The notes under the pieces: generated by a model
Database searches by the model: none
Seen by the model: the letters and a program-made list of their open reading frames with translations, nothing else
What the model was told of the DNA's origin: nothing
Shown here: positions 43,494 through 52,771 of the stretch, piece by piece
Layout: every line of letters starts with the position of its first letter
Position numbering within the stretch: position 1 is the stretch's first letter
From: Tistrella bauzanensis
GTDB lineage: Bacteria > Pseudomonadota > Alphaproteobacteria > Tistrellales > Tistrellaceae
Direction of reading: 5' to 3'
NCBI RefSeq assembly: GCF_014636235.1
Contig: NZ_BMDZ01000039.1
Span: 1 to 52,883 of the forward strand
DNA length: 52,883 bases
Made by a program: the position numbers and the translations under genes

Positions 43494-44495
43494 TCAGGCC
43501 CCCAGCGTGGCGACGAGCACCGCCTTGATGGTGTGCAACCGGTTTTCCGCCTGATCGAATACGATCGAGGCCGGGCTTTCGAACACCTCTTCGGTCACCT
43601 CCATGGCGCTGATGCCATAGGTGGCCTCGATCTCGGCGCCGACCGTGGTTTCGGTGTTGTGGAAAGCCGGCAGGCAATGCATGAACCGCACCCGCGGGTT
43701 GCCGGTTCGGGCCATCATGGTCGCGTTCACCTGATAGGGCATCAACAGCCTGATCCGCTCCGCCCATACCTCTTTCGGTTCGCCCATCGAGACCCAGACG
43801 TCGGTGTAGACGAAATCGACGCCCTTGACCGCGGTGTCGATATCGTCGCTGATCAGGATCCGCGCGCCGGTCTCCCGGGCCAGGGCCTGTGCCTCGTCCT
43901 GGATCGCCTGCGACGGCCAGCATTCCCGGGGCGCGCACAGGCGCACATCCATGCCCATCTTGGCGCCGCCGATCAGCAGGCTGTCGCCCATGTTGTTGGC
44001 CGCATCGCCGACAAACACGTAAGATACCTGATGCAGCGGCTTGTCGACATGCTCCTGCATGGTCAGGAAATCCGCCAGGATCTGGGTCGGGTGGAATTCC
44101 TTCGTCAGTCCGTTATAGACCGGCACCCCGGAATACCTGGCCAGCTCCACGACGATATCCTGGCCGAAACCGCGATATTCGATCGCGTCATAGATCCGGC
44201 CCAGCACCCGTGCGGTATCCTTGACCGATTCCTTGTGCCCGATATGGCTGCCGGTCGGACCCAGATAGGTGACGCGCGCGCCCTGGTCATAGGCGGCCAC
44301 CTCGAACCCGACACGGGTGCGGGTCGAGTCCTTCTCGAAGATCAGGGCGATGTCCTTGCCCTGCAATCTCGGCACCTCGGTGCCGGCATATTTGGCGGTC
44401 TTGAGGTCGGCGGCAAGTTTCAGAAGAAAGGCGATTTCGCGCGGGGTGTAATCACGCAAGGTCAGCAGGCTGCGGTTCTTCAGATTGAACGCCAT
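43494..44495 (-). CDS. arcB: Ornithine carbamoyltransferase, catabolic
   Basis: 333 aa. The carbamoyl-phosphate site [17 protein letters not shown] and the ornithine loop [16 protein letters not shown] (HCLP) are intact, and the [17 protein letters not shown] segment is typical of catabolic OTCases. It cleaves citrulline with phosphate to ornithine and carbamoyl phosphate. Operon context (with arcD, arcA and arcC) supports a catabolic rather than biosynthetic role. RBS GAAAGGA precedes the start in the 18-base gap after arcA. Confidence 0.96.
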   Translation of the reverse strand: MAFNLKNRSLLTLRDYTPREIAFLLKLAADLKTAKYAGTEVPRLQGKDIALIFEKDSTRTRVGFEVAAYDQGARVTYLGPTGSHIGHKESVKDTARVLGRIYDAIEYRGFGQDIVVELARYSGVPVYNGLTKEFHPTQILADFLTMQEHVDKPLHQVSYVFVGDAANNMGDSLLIGGAKMGMDVRLCAPRECWPSQAIQDEAQALARETGARILISDDIDTAVKGVDFVYTDVWVSMGEPKEVWAERIRLLMPYQVNATMMARTGNPRVRFMHCLPAFHNTETTVGAEIEATYGISAMEVTEEVFESPASIVFDQAENRLHTIKAVLVATLGA

Positions 44496-44513
44496 CGGGG
44501 CAATCCTTTCAGG

Positions 44514-45746
44514 TCAGACGGCGTCGCGAATGGTGGGGCAGCTCATGCAATGCCCGCCGCCACGGCCACGGCCGAGTTCCGCCCCCGGCATGGCCAGAAC
44601 CTCGATTCCGGCCGCCTGGAGTGCCGCATTGGTGTCGTCGTTGCGGTCATAGCCCACCACCACGCCGGGGCGCAGCGCCAGCACGTTATTGCCGTCATTC
44701 CACTGTTCGCGCGCCCGTTCCTCTTCCGTGTTGCCACCGGTGGGCACGATCTCCAGCTTTTTATAGCCCAGTACCTCGGCCACGATGTCGAAGATCGGGC
44801 GCGGGTCATGGCGGAAGGACAGCGGCGCCTTGCCCTCGGCGGGCCGGATGTCATAGCAGACCAGTTCGTCCGCGACTTCCTTGAAGGTCGTCACCACATC
44901 GCCGCCACACAGGGTGAAGACGGTATCGAGATGCATGGCCGCGCGCGATTTTGGAATGCGGAAGGCCAGCACCCGGTCCACGACCTCCTTGGCAAACAGG
45001 GCTTCGGCCAACTGGCCGATCCCCTGCGGGGATGAGCGTTCCCCCATGCCCACCAGCACGGTGCGCTGGCCGACCGGCATCACGTCGCCGCCTTCCAGTG
45101 TGGCCAGCCCGTGTTCCCGGGTGGGATCGCCCCAATGGATGGTGACCTGGCCGGCAAATTTCGGATGGTACCGGTAGATCGCCGTGTTGAGCAGGGTTTC
45201 CGGGCGCCGCGCCGGCCAGTACATCGGGTTCACCGTCACCCCGCCATAGATCCAGGCCGAGTTGTCGCGGGTGAAGAGCGCATTGGGCAGTGGCGGCAGA
45301 ATGAAGCCGTGATGCCCCAGATAGCTGCCGAACAGGTTGTGGGGTTCGAATGGCAGGTCGTCGGCCGCCAGCCCGCCCAGCAGGTATTCGGCCAGTTGCG
45401 CACCCGACAGGGTATCCATCCAGCCACGCAGCTCGGTCTGCATGCCGACACCGACATGATCCGGAGTTATCCGATGATCCAGCACGAAGGCGCGCGCCCC
45501 GGCGATGTCGAGCGTTTCGGCCAGCAGGTCGTTGACGTCCAGCACCTCGACGCCCTCGTCGCGCATCAGCCCGGCAAAAACGTCATGATCCTTTTGCGCC
45601 TGCTTCACCCAGAAAACGTCGTCGAACAACAGATCCTGGCAGTTCGATGGCGTCAGGCGCCGATGGGCAAGGCCGGGACGGCAGACAATGACCTGCCGCA
45701 GCCTGCCGGTTTCCGAATGGACACCAAGTTTCGGGGGCGTCGTCAT
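44514..45746 (-). CDS. arcA: Arginine deiminase
   Basis: 410 aa, the standard length. It hydrolyses arginine to citrulline and ammonia. The N-terminus [39 protein letters not shown] is characteristic. Catalytic residues are seen in [10 protein letters not shown] (Asp), the His of [15 protein letters not shown], and the nucleophile Cys400 in [13 protein letters not shown] near the end. Cytosolic. It follows arcD after 24 bases; GAGTGATAAA precedes the start. Confidence 0.97.
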   Translation of the reverse strand: MTTPPKLGVHSETGRLRQVIVCRPGLAHRRLTPSNCQDLLFDDVFWVKQAQKDHDVFAGLMRDEGVEVLDVNDLLAETLDIAGARAFVLDHRITPDHVGVGMQTELRGWMDTLSGAQLAEYLLGGLAADDLPFEPHNLFGSYLGHHGFILPPLPNALFTRDNSAWIYGGVTVNPMYWPARRPETLLNTAIYRYHPKFAGQVTIHWGDPTREHGLATLEGGDVMPVGQRTVLVGMGERSSPQGIGQLAEALFAKEVVDRVLAFRIPKSRAAMHLDTVFTLCGGDVVTTFKEVADELVCYDIRPAEGKAPLSFRHDPRPIFDIVAEVLGYKKLEIVPTGGNTEEERAREQWNDGNNVLALRPGVVVGYDRNDDTNAALQAAGIEVLAMPGAELGRGRGGGHCMSCPTIRDAV

Positions 45747-45770
45747 TTTATCACTCCAGGATGTCGGGGG

Positions 45771-47240
45771 TCACAGCGCGCTGATCGCGCCCGTCCACAT
45801 CTGATAGGCGGCGATGCCGGCGGCGATGACGATGCCGATGCCGATGAGGGCTTCGATGCCCGAGAAGGCCTTTTCGCCACGTCTGGACCGCGCATACCAA
45901 TAGATCGGAACACCGGCCGCATAGAGGATGGCGCACATCAGCAGGTAGGCGGGGCCGGCCGCATAGACCAGCCATGCGCCATAGACCGTGGCCAGCGCAC
46001 CATAGAACATGTCGCGCCCGCGCCGTTCGCCCGCGGCATAGCCTTCGCCGCTCAGGGCCAGCTTGAAAGCATAGGCCCCTGACAGCACATAGGGCACCAG
46101 AATCGCCGTCGAGGCGATGTAGAACAGCGCGAGATAGGTCGAGTTCGCGAACAGCGTGACGATCAGAAAGATCTGCACGAAGATGTTGGTGATCCACAGC
46201 GCGCCCGCGGGCGAGCCGTTCTTGTTCTCCTTGGCGAACACCGCCGGCAGCATGCCTTCTTTCGCGGCGCGATAGGGGATTTCCGCGGCGAACAGGGTCC
46301 AGCTCAGAAAGGCGCCCGCAACCGAGATGACCAGCCCGATGCGCACCACGATCGAGCCCCAGGGGCCGACCGCCTGTTCAAGCACATTGGCCATCGAGGC
46401 CGCCGCCGGCAGCCCGGCCAGTTCCGGCTGGGTCATCACACCGAACGACAGAAGCGACACGAACAGATAGATCGACAGGGCAAGAATAAAGCCGATGATC
46501 GTGGCGCGCCCGATATCGGCGCGCTTCGCGGCACGGCCCGAGACGACGCTGGCGCCTTCGATCCCGATAAACACCCAGAGCGTGACCAGCATCGTGCTTT
46601 TGACCTGCGCCATGATCCCGCCCAGATCCGGCGTCTCCAGGCCCCAGATGTCGATGCTGAATGTCGGCATGTTGAACGCGATCGCCACCAGCACGATGAA
46701 CAGCGCGATCGGCGCCAGTTTGGCGAGGGTGGTAACGACATTGATGATCGCCGCCTGCCGGATGCCCAGCAGGACCAGAGCGTGCGTGACCCAGAGAACG
46801 ACCGATGCGCCGATGATGGCCTGCACCGTGTTCCCCTCGGCCCCGAAGGCCGGATAGAAATAGCTGAGCGCGCCGAAGATCAGCACGACATAGGACACAT
46901 TGCCCAGCCACGCGCTGAGCCAATAACCCCACGCGCTGTTGAAACCGATGAAATCGCCAAAGCCCGCGCGCGCATAGGAATATGGGCCGGCATCGAGTGC
47001 CGGTTTGCGGGTCGACAGCCCCTGATAGACGAAGGCCAGCGCCAGCATGCCGATGCCGGTGATCAGCCATCCGATGATGACCGCCCCCGGAGACGCACCC
47101 TTCGCCATGTTCTGGGGCAGGCTGAAGACGCCGCCACCGATCATCGACCCGACGACCAGAGCGATCAGGGGCACCAGACCGAGCTTTCGGGACGGTTTCC
47201 CGTCCGATGCCGGCGTTGGCACCGTTTCGGTGACGCTCAT
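45771..47240 (-). CDS. arcD: Arginine/ornithine antiporter (APC family)
   Basis: An APC-superfamily transporter of about 489 aa with 12-13 helices, close to ArcD of Pseudomonas. The N-terminal GLVPLIALVVGSMIGGGVFSLPQNMAKGASPGAVIIGW holds the GSMIGGG substrate loop of helix 1; later marks are LWVFIGIEGASVVSGRAAKRADIGRATIIG and SWTLFAAEIPYRAAKEGMLP. It exchanges external arginine for internal ornithine with no energy cost. The ATG at 47240 has AAGGAA about 8 bases upstream; the longer open frame to 47414 would cross the promoter. First gene of arcDABC. Confidence 0.95.
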   Translation of the reverse strand: MSVTETVPTPASDGKPSRKLGLVPLIALVVGSMIGGGVFSLPQNMAKGASPGAVIIGWLITGIGMLALAFVYQGLSTRKPALDAGPYSYARAGFGDFIGFNSAWGYWLSAWLGNVSYVVLIFGALSYFYPAFGAEGNTVQAIIGASVVLWVTHALVLLGIRQAAIINVVTTLAKLAPIALFIVLVAIAFNMPTFSIDIWGLETPDLGGIMAQVKSTMLVTLWVFIGIEGASVVSGRAAKRADIGRATIIGFILALSIYLFVSLLSFGVMTQPELAGLPAAASMANVLEQAVGPWGSIVVRIGLVISVAGAFLSWTLFAAEIPYRAAKEGMLPAVFAKENKNGSPAGALWITNIFVQIFLIVTLFANSTYLALFYIASTAILVPYVLSGAYAFKLALSGEGYAAGERRGRDMFYGALATVYGAWLVYAAGPAYLLMCAILYAAGVPIYWYARSRRGEKAFSGIEALIGIGIVIAAGIAAYQMWTGAISAL

Positions 47241-47377
47241 ATGCGCGTTCCTTCGATTGACGTCCATCTGCCGAGGCGCCAGACACGCCCGCACGACGTC
47301 CTGTCGAGCCGGCCCGTCAGGAACAGCGGTGCTGTTCATGGCGCCGCGCCCGATCCCGTCGAACATCCAGTCATGCG

Positions 47378-47419
47378 ATGCTAGGCCCGGCGGCACCGGG
47401 GCGACTTGACCCAAGTCAA
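47378..47419 (-). promoter_or_regulatory. FNR/FixK-type box and -10 of the arcDABC promoter
   Basis: TTGACCCAAGTCAA (47406-47419) is a perfect dyad with the TTGA-N6-TCAA layout of FNR/ANR/FixK sites. On the minus strand a TAGCAT hexamer lies at 47383-47378; its centre is 32 bases from the box centre, the spacing of a class II promoter activated at -41.5. The transcript would begin near 47371, giving a leader of about 130 bases before arcD. Low-oxygen activation of arc operons by ANR/FNR is well known. Confidence 0.75.
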
Positions 47420-47467
47420 TCCGGCTTCAATCATGTCGCAATATGCAAATGTCGTGGATCGGGCCGA

Positions 47468-48394
47468 TCAAAGCGACAGATCGGCGGCAGCGGTCATGCG
47501 GTCGTGGAAAATCTCGTGCAGCACCGCCAGGAAAGCCCGCACCGCCGGGTTCGCCCGCCGGCTTTCCGGCCAGAGTGCCGTGATGTTGTCGCGGTCGACG
47601 GCAAATTCGGACAAGATCGGGACCAGTTCGCCCCGCGCCACATAGGGCGCCGTGATGAAGGTCGCACAGACGCCGATGCCACCATCGGCCGCGAGGGCTG
47701 CGATCAGCGCATCGCTGGCGTCGACGACGAGTCCGGATTGCGGGACGATCTCGACGACCTGCCCACCGATCCGGAACGGCCAGCGGAACACCTGCCCCGT
47801 GCTCTGGTAACGGAGGTTGACCGTGTCATGCCCCGCCAGGGCGTTCGGGTGCGCCGGCGTGCCACGCCTCGCCAGATAGCCCGGTGATGCGAAGGCACAG
47901 AGCCGGTGCGGCGTAAGCCGGCGCGACAGCAGCCGGCCGTCCGCCAGTTCGCCGATCCGGACCGCGACATCGATCCGGTGCTCGATAAGATCGACGAGCT
48001 GATCGTTGAGCCGCAGATCGACCGCCACCGCGGGATAGCGTCTGCGGAAGGCCGGCAGCGCGGGGGCGATCACATGGATCCCGATCGGCAGCGGCGCTGC
48101 GATCCGCAAGGTGCCGGAAGGCTCGGAGCGGGCGGTTATGGCCATCTGCTCGATGTCTTCCGCGTCACGCAGCAGCGTCAGCGCACGCTCGTGCAGATCG
48201 CGCCCTTCGGGTGTCAGCGTCAACGAGCGCGTGGTGCGGGTGAACAGCGACACGCCCAGGCGCTGCTCCAGCCGTTGCACACTCTTGCTCACCGCCGAGG
48301 GGGTGATCGACAGCGACCGGGCAGCGGCCGTGTAGCTGCCCATCGACCCGGCCCTGGCAAAGGCGATCAGACCCGCCAGCCGCTCCAATCCCAT
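47468..48394 (-). CDS. LysR family transcriptional regulator
   Basis: A regulator of about 308 aa. Helix-turn-helix: [59 protein letters not shown]. Substrate-binding domain: [55 protein letters not shown] and [12 protein letters not shown] 48394 is preferred because AAGGA lies 6 bases before it; ATG 48406 lacks a ribosome site. It is divergent from the quinone-oxidoreductase-like gene at 48514, its likely target, and reads toward arcD with a 227-base gap in between. Confidence 0.92.
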   Translation of the reverse strand: MGLERLAGLIAFARAGSMGSYTAAARSLSITPSAVSKSVQRLEQRLGVSLFTRTTRSLTLTPEGRDLHERALTLLRDAEDIEQMAITARSEPSGTLRIAAPLPIGIHVIAPALPAFRRRYPAVAVDLRLNDQLVDLIEHRIDVAVRIGELADGRLLSRRLTPHRLCAFASPGYLARRGTPAHPNALAGHDTVNLRYQSTGQVFRWPFRIGGQVVEIVPQSGLVVDASDALIAALAADGGIGVCATFITAPYVARGELVPILSEFAVDRDNITALWPESRRANPAVRAFLAVLHEIFHDRMTAAADLSL

Positions 48395-48513
48395 TTGTTC
48401 CTTCATGGCATTATTAAAGCGAAAGCGACGGCTATTATCAATATCGGCATCCGGGAACATATGGTTGCTGTCGCCACTGCTGGCGGCACATCATGCTGTG
48501 AAGGACGACATCG

Positions 48514-49533
48514 ATGTCGAGAGAGATGATGAAGGCCGTGCGCCTGCACGCATTCGGTGGCCCTGAGGTGCTGGTCTACGAGGATGCGCCCATGCCCGAT
48601 CTGGCGCCCGGTCATGTCCGTGTCCGCGTGCATGCGGTCGGCCTCAATCCCCCGGACTGGTATCTGCGGGACGGATACAAGACACTGCCCCCTGAATGGC
48701 GGCCGCCGCACACCTTCCCCATCATTCCCGGAACCGACATCTCGGGCGTGGTCGAGGCGGTCGCCGACGATGTGCCCGGCATCTCGGTCGGCGACGCGGT
48801 CTATGCGATGGTGCGCTTTCCGGACGGCGTGTTCGGGGACAGCAAGGCCTATGCCCAGTATGTCAGCGTGCCGGTGTCGGACCTTGCCTTGAAACCGGCC
48901 GGCATCGATCACCTGCACGCCGCCGGCGCGCCGATGTCGCTGCTCACCGCCTGGCAGTTCATGATCGACCTCGGGCACGACGTGCCAAACCCGCTTCAGC
49001 CCCATAAGCATGAGCCGGTGCCGCTGGACGGCAGGACCGTTCTCGTCAACGGAGCCGCCGGCGGCGTGGGGCATTTCGCCGTACAGATCGCCAGATGGAA
49101 GGGCGCGCGGGTGATCGCGGTGGCATCGGGCCGGCATGAAGCAGTTCTGCGCGAGCTGGGCGTCGACGACGTCATCGACTACAGGAAAACGGCCCCCGAG
49201 GACATCGTCCGCGACGTCGATCTGGTCATCGACACGCTTGGCGGCCCGACCACGGGGCGCTTCCTGCGCATGTTGAAGCGCGGCGGCGCCCTGTTCCCGA
49301 TCTTTCCGCTGGGCTTTGCCAGTGCGGACGAGGCAAGCGCACGGGGGATCACGGTGTCGGCCACCCAGGTCCGCTCCAACGGCGCGCAACTGGCGGAACT
49401 CGCCCACCTGCTCGACAACGGCACCGTCCGCGTCGTCATCGACAGCAGCTATCCGCTGGCCGATGCCCGCAAGGCCCATGAGCGGGCCCGGGAAGGGCAC
49501 GTTCAGGGCAAGATCGTGCTCGCCGTCGACTGA
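48514..49533 (+). CDS. NADP-dependent zinc-free alcohol dehydrogenase / quinone reductase family protein
   Basis: An MDR-family oxidoreductase of 339 aa. The GroES-like N-terminal domain is MKAVRLHAFGGPEVLVYEDAPMPDLAPGHVRVRVHAVGLNPPDWYLRDG, and the Rossmann fold motif is VLVNGAAGGVGHFAVQIARWKGARVIAVASG. Catalytic zinc ligands (Cys and His at the usual places) are absent, as in quinone reductase and enone reductase members. DSKAYAQYVSVPV fits the same group. AAGGA lies about 9 bases before ATG. Probably regulated by the divergent LysR protein in response to an electrophile or quinone; substrate unknown. Confidence 0.9.
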   Translation: MSREMMKAVRLHAFGGPEVLVYEDAPMPDLAPGHVRVRVHAVGLNPPDWYLRDGYKTLPPEWRPPHTFPIIPGTDISGVVEAVADDVPGISVGDAVYAMVRFPDGVFGDSKAYAQYVSVPVSDLALKPAGIDHLHAAGAPMSLLTAWQFMIDLGHDVPNPLQPHKHEPVPLDGRTVLVNGAAGGVGHFAVQIARWKGARVIAVASGRHEAVLRELGVDDVIDYRKTAPEDIVRDVDLVIDTLGGPTTGRFLRMLKRGGALFPIFPLGFASADEASARGITVSATQVRSNGAQLAELAHLLDNGTVRVVIDSSYPLADARKAHERAREGHVQGKIVLAVD

Positions 49534-49700
49534 CCGGGCGGAGAGGCGGCATACAGGGCGCGCGCGCAGGGGCACGGCGCGGCGCAAGCTGCAACCGGCG
49601 GACAGAATGTTCTTTATTTGTTCGCGTTGCGGTTCTAGGATCATCCGGCTGTTGCACCTGTACGCAGCGCTTATGCACCACCAGCGCCGGTCGTTACGCC

Positions 49701-50603
49701 ATGTCTCACGAAGCTGCCCTGCCCGCCCCCGAAAGCCGTCTGGTGACGGTCGATGGTTTCGCCCTTCAGGTGCGTATCGAAGGCCGCGACACGCCCGGCC
49801 GGCCGGTGCTGCTGGTGATCGGCTCGGCCCTGTATTATGCCCGCAGTTTTCCGACCACCCTGCGGCAGAAGATGCAGTTGGTGTTCGTCGACCATCGCGG
49901 CTTCGCGCCGGGCAACCACTGCACCGATCCGGCCGCCTATGCGCTGGACAGGCTGCTGGGGGATGTCGAGGCTGTTCGCCTGCGTCTGGGCCTGGGGCAG
50001 GTGGCGGTGTTCGGCCATTCGGGCCACGGATTTCTGGCGCTGGAATACGCCAAGGCCTATCCCGATGCCGTCACCCATGTGGTGATGGCCTGTCTCAGCC
50101 CCGATTATTCCGTGGCGGCGCATGAGGCAGGCGAACGCCATTTCGCCGAAACCGCCTGCCCCGACCGCAAGGCGTTGCTGGCGGCCAATCTGGCGCGGCT
50201 GCCGGCGGCGATCGCCGATGATCCGTCGCGCGCCTTCATCACCTATTGCCTGCTGACCGGCCCCAAGGCGTGGTTCGATCCGACCTTCGATGCCGCCCGG
50301 CTGTGGGCCGGGGTGGAGACCAACATGGCGATGTTCGACCATGTCTGGGGCACGGTGTTCCGCGACATCGACATCACCCGCGGGCTGGACCGGCTGGCGG
50401 TGCCGGTGCTGCTGATGCTGGGCCGGCACGACTATCTGGTGCCCCCGGCCTGGCTGTGGGAAGCGGTGCGCGACCGCTTCGCCGATCTCACCATCCGCGT
50501 CTTCGAACACAGCGCCCATGCGCCCTTCTTCGAAGAGCCCGACCAGTTCGATGTCGAACTGGTCGGCTGGCTGGACGCACACCCCTCGCTGCGGTCCGAT
50601 TGA
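49701..50603 (+). CDS. Alpha/beta hydrolase
   Basis: A cytosolic alpha/beta-hydrolase of 300 aa with no signal peptide. The core strand is VLLVIGSALYYARSF and the DHRGFAPG turn follows; the nucleophile elbow is GHSGHG, the acid is in MLGRHDYLVPP and the base in EHSAHAPFFEEPDQF. The layout resembles proline iminopeptidase-like hydrolases; the actual substrate is unknown. It stands alone, with a 167-base upstream gap containing an AT-rich stretch (TTCTTTATTTGTTCG) that may hold its promoter. Convergent with the next acyl-CoA dehydrogenase. Confidence 0.85.
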   Translation: MSHEAALPAPESRLVTVDGFALQVRIEGRDTPGRPVLLVIGSALYYARSFPTTLRQKMQLVFVDHRGFAPGNHCTDPAAYALDRLLGDVEAVRLRLGLGQVAVFGHSGHGFLALEYAKAYPDAVTHVVMACLSPDYSVAAHEAGERHFAETACPDRKALLAANLARLPAAIADDPSRAFITYCLLTGPKAWFDPTFDAARLWAGVETNMAMFDHVWGTVFRDIDITRGLDRLAVPVLLMLGRHDYLVPPAWLWEAVRDRFADLTIRVFEHSAHAPFFEEPDQFDVELVGWLDAHPSLRSD

Positions 50604-50657
50604 CCGCCCGCCCCATTGACCGGCCTGTCGTCGTCGTAAGCACCGCCGCCGGGCGGA

Positions 50658-51911
50658 TCAGACTGCCGGCGCCACGAAATGCAGCGCGTTGCGGCCGGTC
50701 GCCGCCCGTGCCGCCGCCAGTTCGGCGCGGGCCACGGTTTGAAGATGCACCTCGTCCGGCCCGTCGAGCACACGCAGCGCCCGGCCCCAGTTCCACAAGG
50801 CCGCCAGCGGCGTGTCGGGCGACAGGCCGGCGGCACCGAAAACCTGCATCGCCCGGTCCACGACGCGGGTCTGCAGACGGGCACTGGCCAGCTTGATCGC
50901 CGACACCGCGGTGCGGGCGGCGGCGTTACCCTTGGTGTCCATCAGCCAGGCGGCATGCAGCACCAGCAGGCGGCACTGGTCGATCTCGATCCGGCTTTCG
51001 GCGATCCAGTCGCGGATATTGGCCCGCTCAGCCAGGGTCTGGCCGAAGACCCGGCGTTCCAATGCCCGTTCGGTCATCAGTTCCAGCGCCAGTTCGCACT
51101 GGCCGATGCTGCGCATGGCATGATGCACCCGACCCGGCCCAAGCCGCGCCTGGGCGATGGCAAAAGCCGATCCTTCCTCGCCGATCAGGTTGCAGGCGGG
51201 CACGCGCACGCCCCGGAACACCACCTCGCCATGCCCCTCAGGCGAGTGCGCGCCCATCAGGGTGATATCGCGGGTGATGCTCACCCCCGGCTGGTCGATC
51301 GGCACGATGACGAAGGAATGCCGCCGGTGGCGTGCCGCCGCCGGATCGGGGTCGGTGATGCCGAACACGATCGCGACCTTGAGCTTCGGATGGCGGGTGC
51401 CGGTGATGAACCATTTCCGGCCGTCGATGACGTAATCATCGCCGTCACGACGGATGGTCGTCGCCAGATTGGTCGGGTCCGACGAGGCCGCATCCGGCTC
51501 GCTCATGCAGAACACCGAGCGGATCTCGCCGGTCAGCAGCGGATCGAGCCAGCGGGCCTTCTGCGCGGCCGATCCGAACAGTTGCAGCAACTCCATGTTC
51601 CCGCTGTCGGGGGCCGCACAATTGAACACCTCGGCCGACCACGACACCCGCCCCATGATCTCGGCCAGTGGCGCATAGTCCAGGTTCGACAGGCGCAGGC
51701 CCGGCTGGTCGTCGGCGAGCGACGGCAGGAACATGTTCCACAACCCGGCTTCCCAGGCCCTGGCCTTCAACCGCTCGATCAGCTCCACCGGATGACCGCC
51801 GGCAGCAACGGCATGATGAAACGCGGCATTGGCCGGCAGGATGTAGTGGTCCATGAAATCGCGCAGACGCTGGCAGAGCGCCTCCACCTCTGGGCTGTGA
51901 TCGAACTGCAT
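50658..51911 (-). CDS. Acyl-CoA dehydrogenase (ACAD10/11-like), intact paralogue
   Basis: An FAD-dependent acyl-CoA dehydrogenase of 417 aa: MQFDHSPEVEALCQRLRDFMDHYILPAN, AEVFNCAAPDSGNMELLQLFG, VFCMSEPDAASSDPTNLATTI, RKWFITGTRHP, ARLGPGRVHHAMRSIGQCELALELM, QVFGAAGLSPDTPLAALWNWGRALRVLDGPDEVH. The N-terminus and many internal phrases match the frameshifted gene at 15723-16938, so the two are paralogues of the long ACAD10/11-like type. GTGCAGCAT lies just before the start, with an AGAGTG stretch as a weak ribosome site. A dyad about 50 bases upstream may bind a TetR repressor. Substrate unknown; may complement the broken copy. Confidence 0.92.
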   Translation of the reverse strand: MQFDHSPEVEALCQRLRDFMDHYILPANAAFHHAVAAGGHPVELIERLKARAWEAGLWNMFLPSLADDQPGLRLSNLDYAPLAEIMGRVSWSAEVFNCAAPDSGNMELLQLFGSAAQKARWLDPLLTGEIRSVFCMSEPDAASSDPTNLATTIRRDGDDYVIDGRKWFITGTRHPKLKVAIVFGITDPDPAAARHRRHSFVIVPIDQPGVSITRDITLMGAHSPEGHGEVVFRGVRVPACNLIGEEGSAFAIAQARLGPGRVHHAMRSIGQCELALELMTERALERRVFGQTLAERANIRDWIAESRIEIDQCRLLVLHAAWLMDTKGNAAARTAVSAIKLASARLQTRVVDRAMQVFGAAGLSPDTPLAALWNWGRALRVLDGPDEVHLQTVARAELAAARAATGRNALHFVAPAV

Positions 51912-51963
51912 GCTGCACTCTTTCGAACGGCCGGACCGGCAAGCTCTCTTGCCCCAGAAAATT

Positions 51964-51983
51964 ATTCATACGTTTGTTTGAAT
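51964..51983. promoter_or_regulatory. Dyad upstream of the acyl-CoA dehydrogenase; candidate TetR-type operator
   Basis: ATTCATAC and GTTTGAAT (7 of 8 pairing) flank GTTT in an AT-rich patch about 50 bases before the start at 51911. Fatty-acid repressors of the TetR family often bind such CAAAC/GTTTG-containing dyads; no regulator gene adjoins it here. Confidence 0.4.
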
Positions 51984-52174
51984 TTTAATATCAGCCACCA
52001 CGAGGGCGGCGTCAAGCGCGAAGCGGCGCCCGGCTCCATGTGCGGAGGCCGGCCGTTCAACGATCCGCCTCGGTCATCCACGGGTTTTCGACGGGAACCA
52101 TTGCGCGCCGCCGGCGTTTCATCACCCTGATGGGGCCGTGCACCGGCCCCGTCCCATTGCCGAGAGGACACAGG

Positions 52175-52417
52175 ATGACGGACAATCAGAACGACCGCCG
52201 CACCGGCGACGGCATCACCCCCGGTCCCCATCCCGATGCCGACGCAACCGCGACCCCCGGCCCCGATGCCCGCCCCGACCCCACGGGCACGCCGCCGGTG
52301 ATGCCCAAGACCGAGGCCCGCCAGGCCCGCACCACCGGCCGTGTCCGCTATATCCTGACGATCAGCCTGGGGCTGGCGGTGCTGGCGATGATCATCGTCT
52401 ATCTGGTCGTTGCCTGA
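52175..52417 (+). CDS. Small single-helix membrane protein, 80 aa, hypothetical
   Basis: An unrecognised small protein. The first half is hydrophilic and rich in Pro, Asp, Thr and Gly (TPGPHPDADATATPGPDARP); then comes a basic patch (TEARQARTTGRVR) and one C-terminal helix (YILTISLGLAVLAMIIVYLVVA). This layout suggests a tail-anchored inner-membrane protein with its N-terminus in the cytoplasm. GAGAGGA lies about 7 bases before ATG 52175, a good ribosome site, and codon use matches the chromosome. No partner is evident. Confidence 0.65.
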   Translation: MTDNQNDRRTGDGITPGPHPDADATATPGPDARPDPTGTPPVMPKTEARQARTTGRVRYILTISLGLAVLAMIIVYLVVA

Positions 52418-52689
52418 TGGCGGCCGCATCACCTGATCGCAAAGACAGTCCCGACAGGCACCACCGGCAAGTTGACATCACCGACTGATATCAAGCCATC
52501 AGCCGCCCTGGCGGCATACGCGTCGTTGCAGCCGATTGGTCATGACGCCAGCATAGTGCCCATGTTTTCATGTCATCATGGGTCGCGGCAGAGGTCCGCT
52601 GTCGTCATATGTCGGGATCGCTCGTCTCGGAAGCGGTAATTCCGGCCGCTCTGTCGCGTGTCGACGGCAAGGTTGCCGCCGAGGAAATC

Positions 52690-52717
52690 ACTGATCTAAA
52701 AGTACTGATCTAAAAGT
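52690..52717. repeat. 14-bp tandem duplication
   Basis: ACTGATCTAAAAGT occurs twice without a gap (52690-52703 and 52704-52717). Confidence 0.9.
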
Positions 52718-52737
52718 ATGGTGTGGCCGAGCATCCT

Positions 52738-52771
52738 GATCCCGATCAGGTGGCTCCCCCTGATCGGGATC
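52738..52771. terminator. Perfect 13-bp hairpin, possible terminator
   Basis: GATCCCGATCAGG pairs with CCTGATCGGGATC around an 8-base loop, followed by TGCTCC and then an AT-rich stretch (AAATTATTTATT). It could terminate transcription from either side or be the relic of a mobile-element end. Confidence 0.45.
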
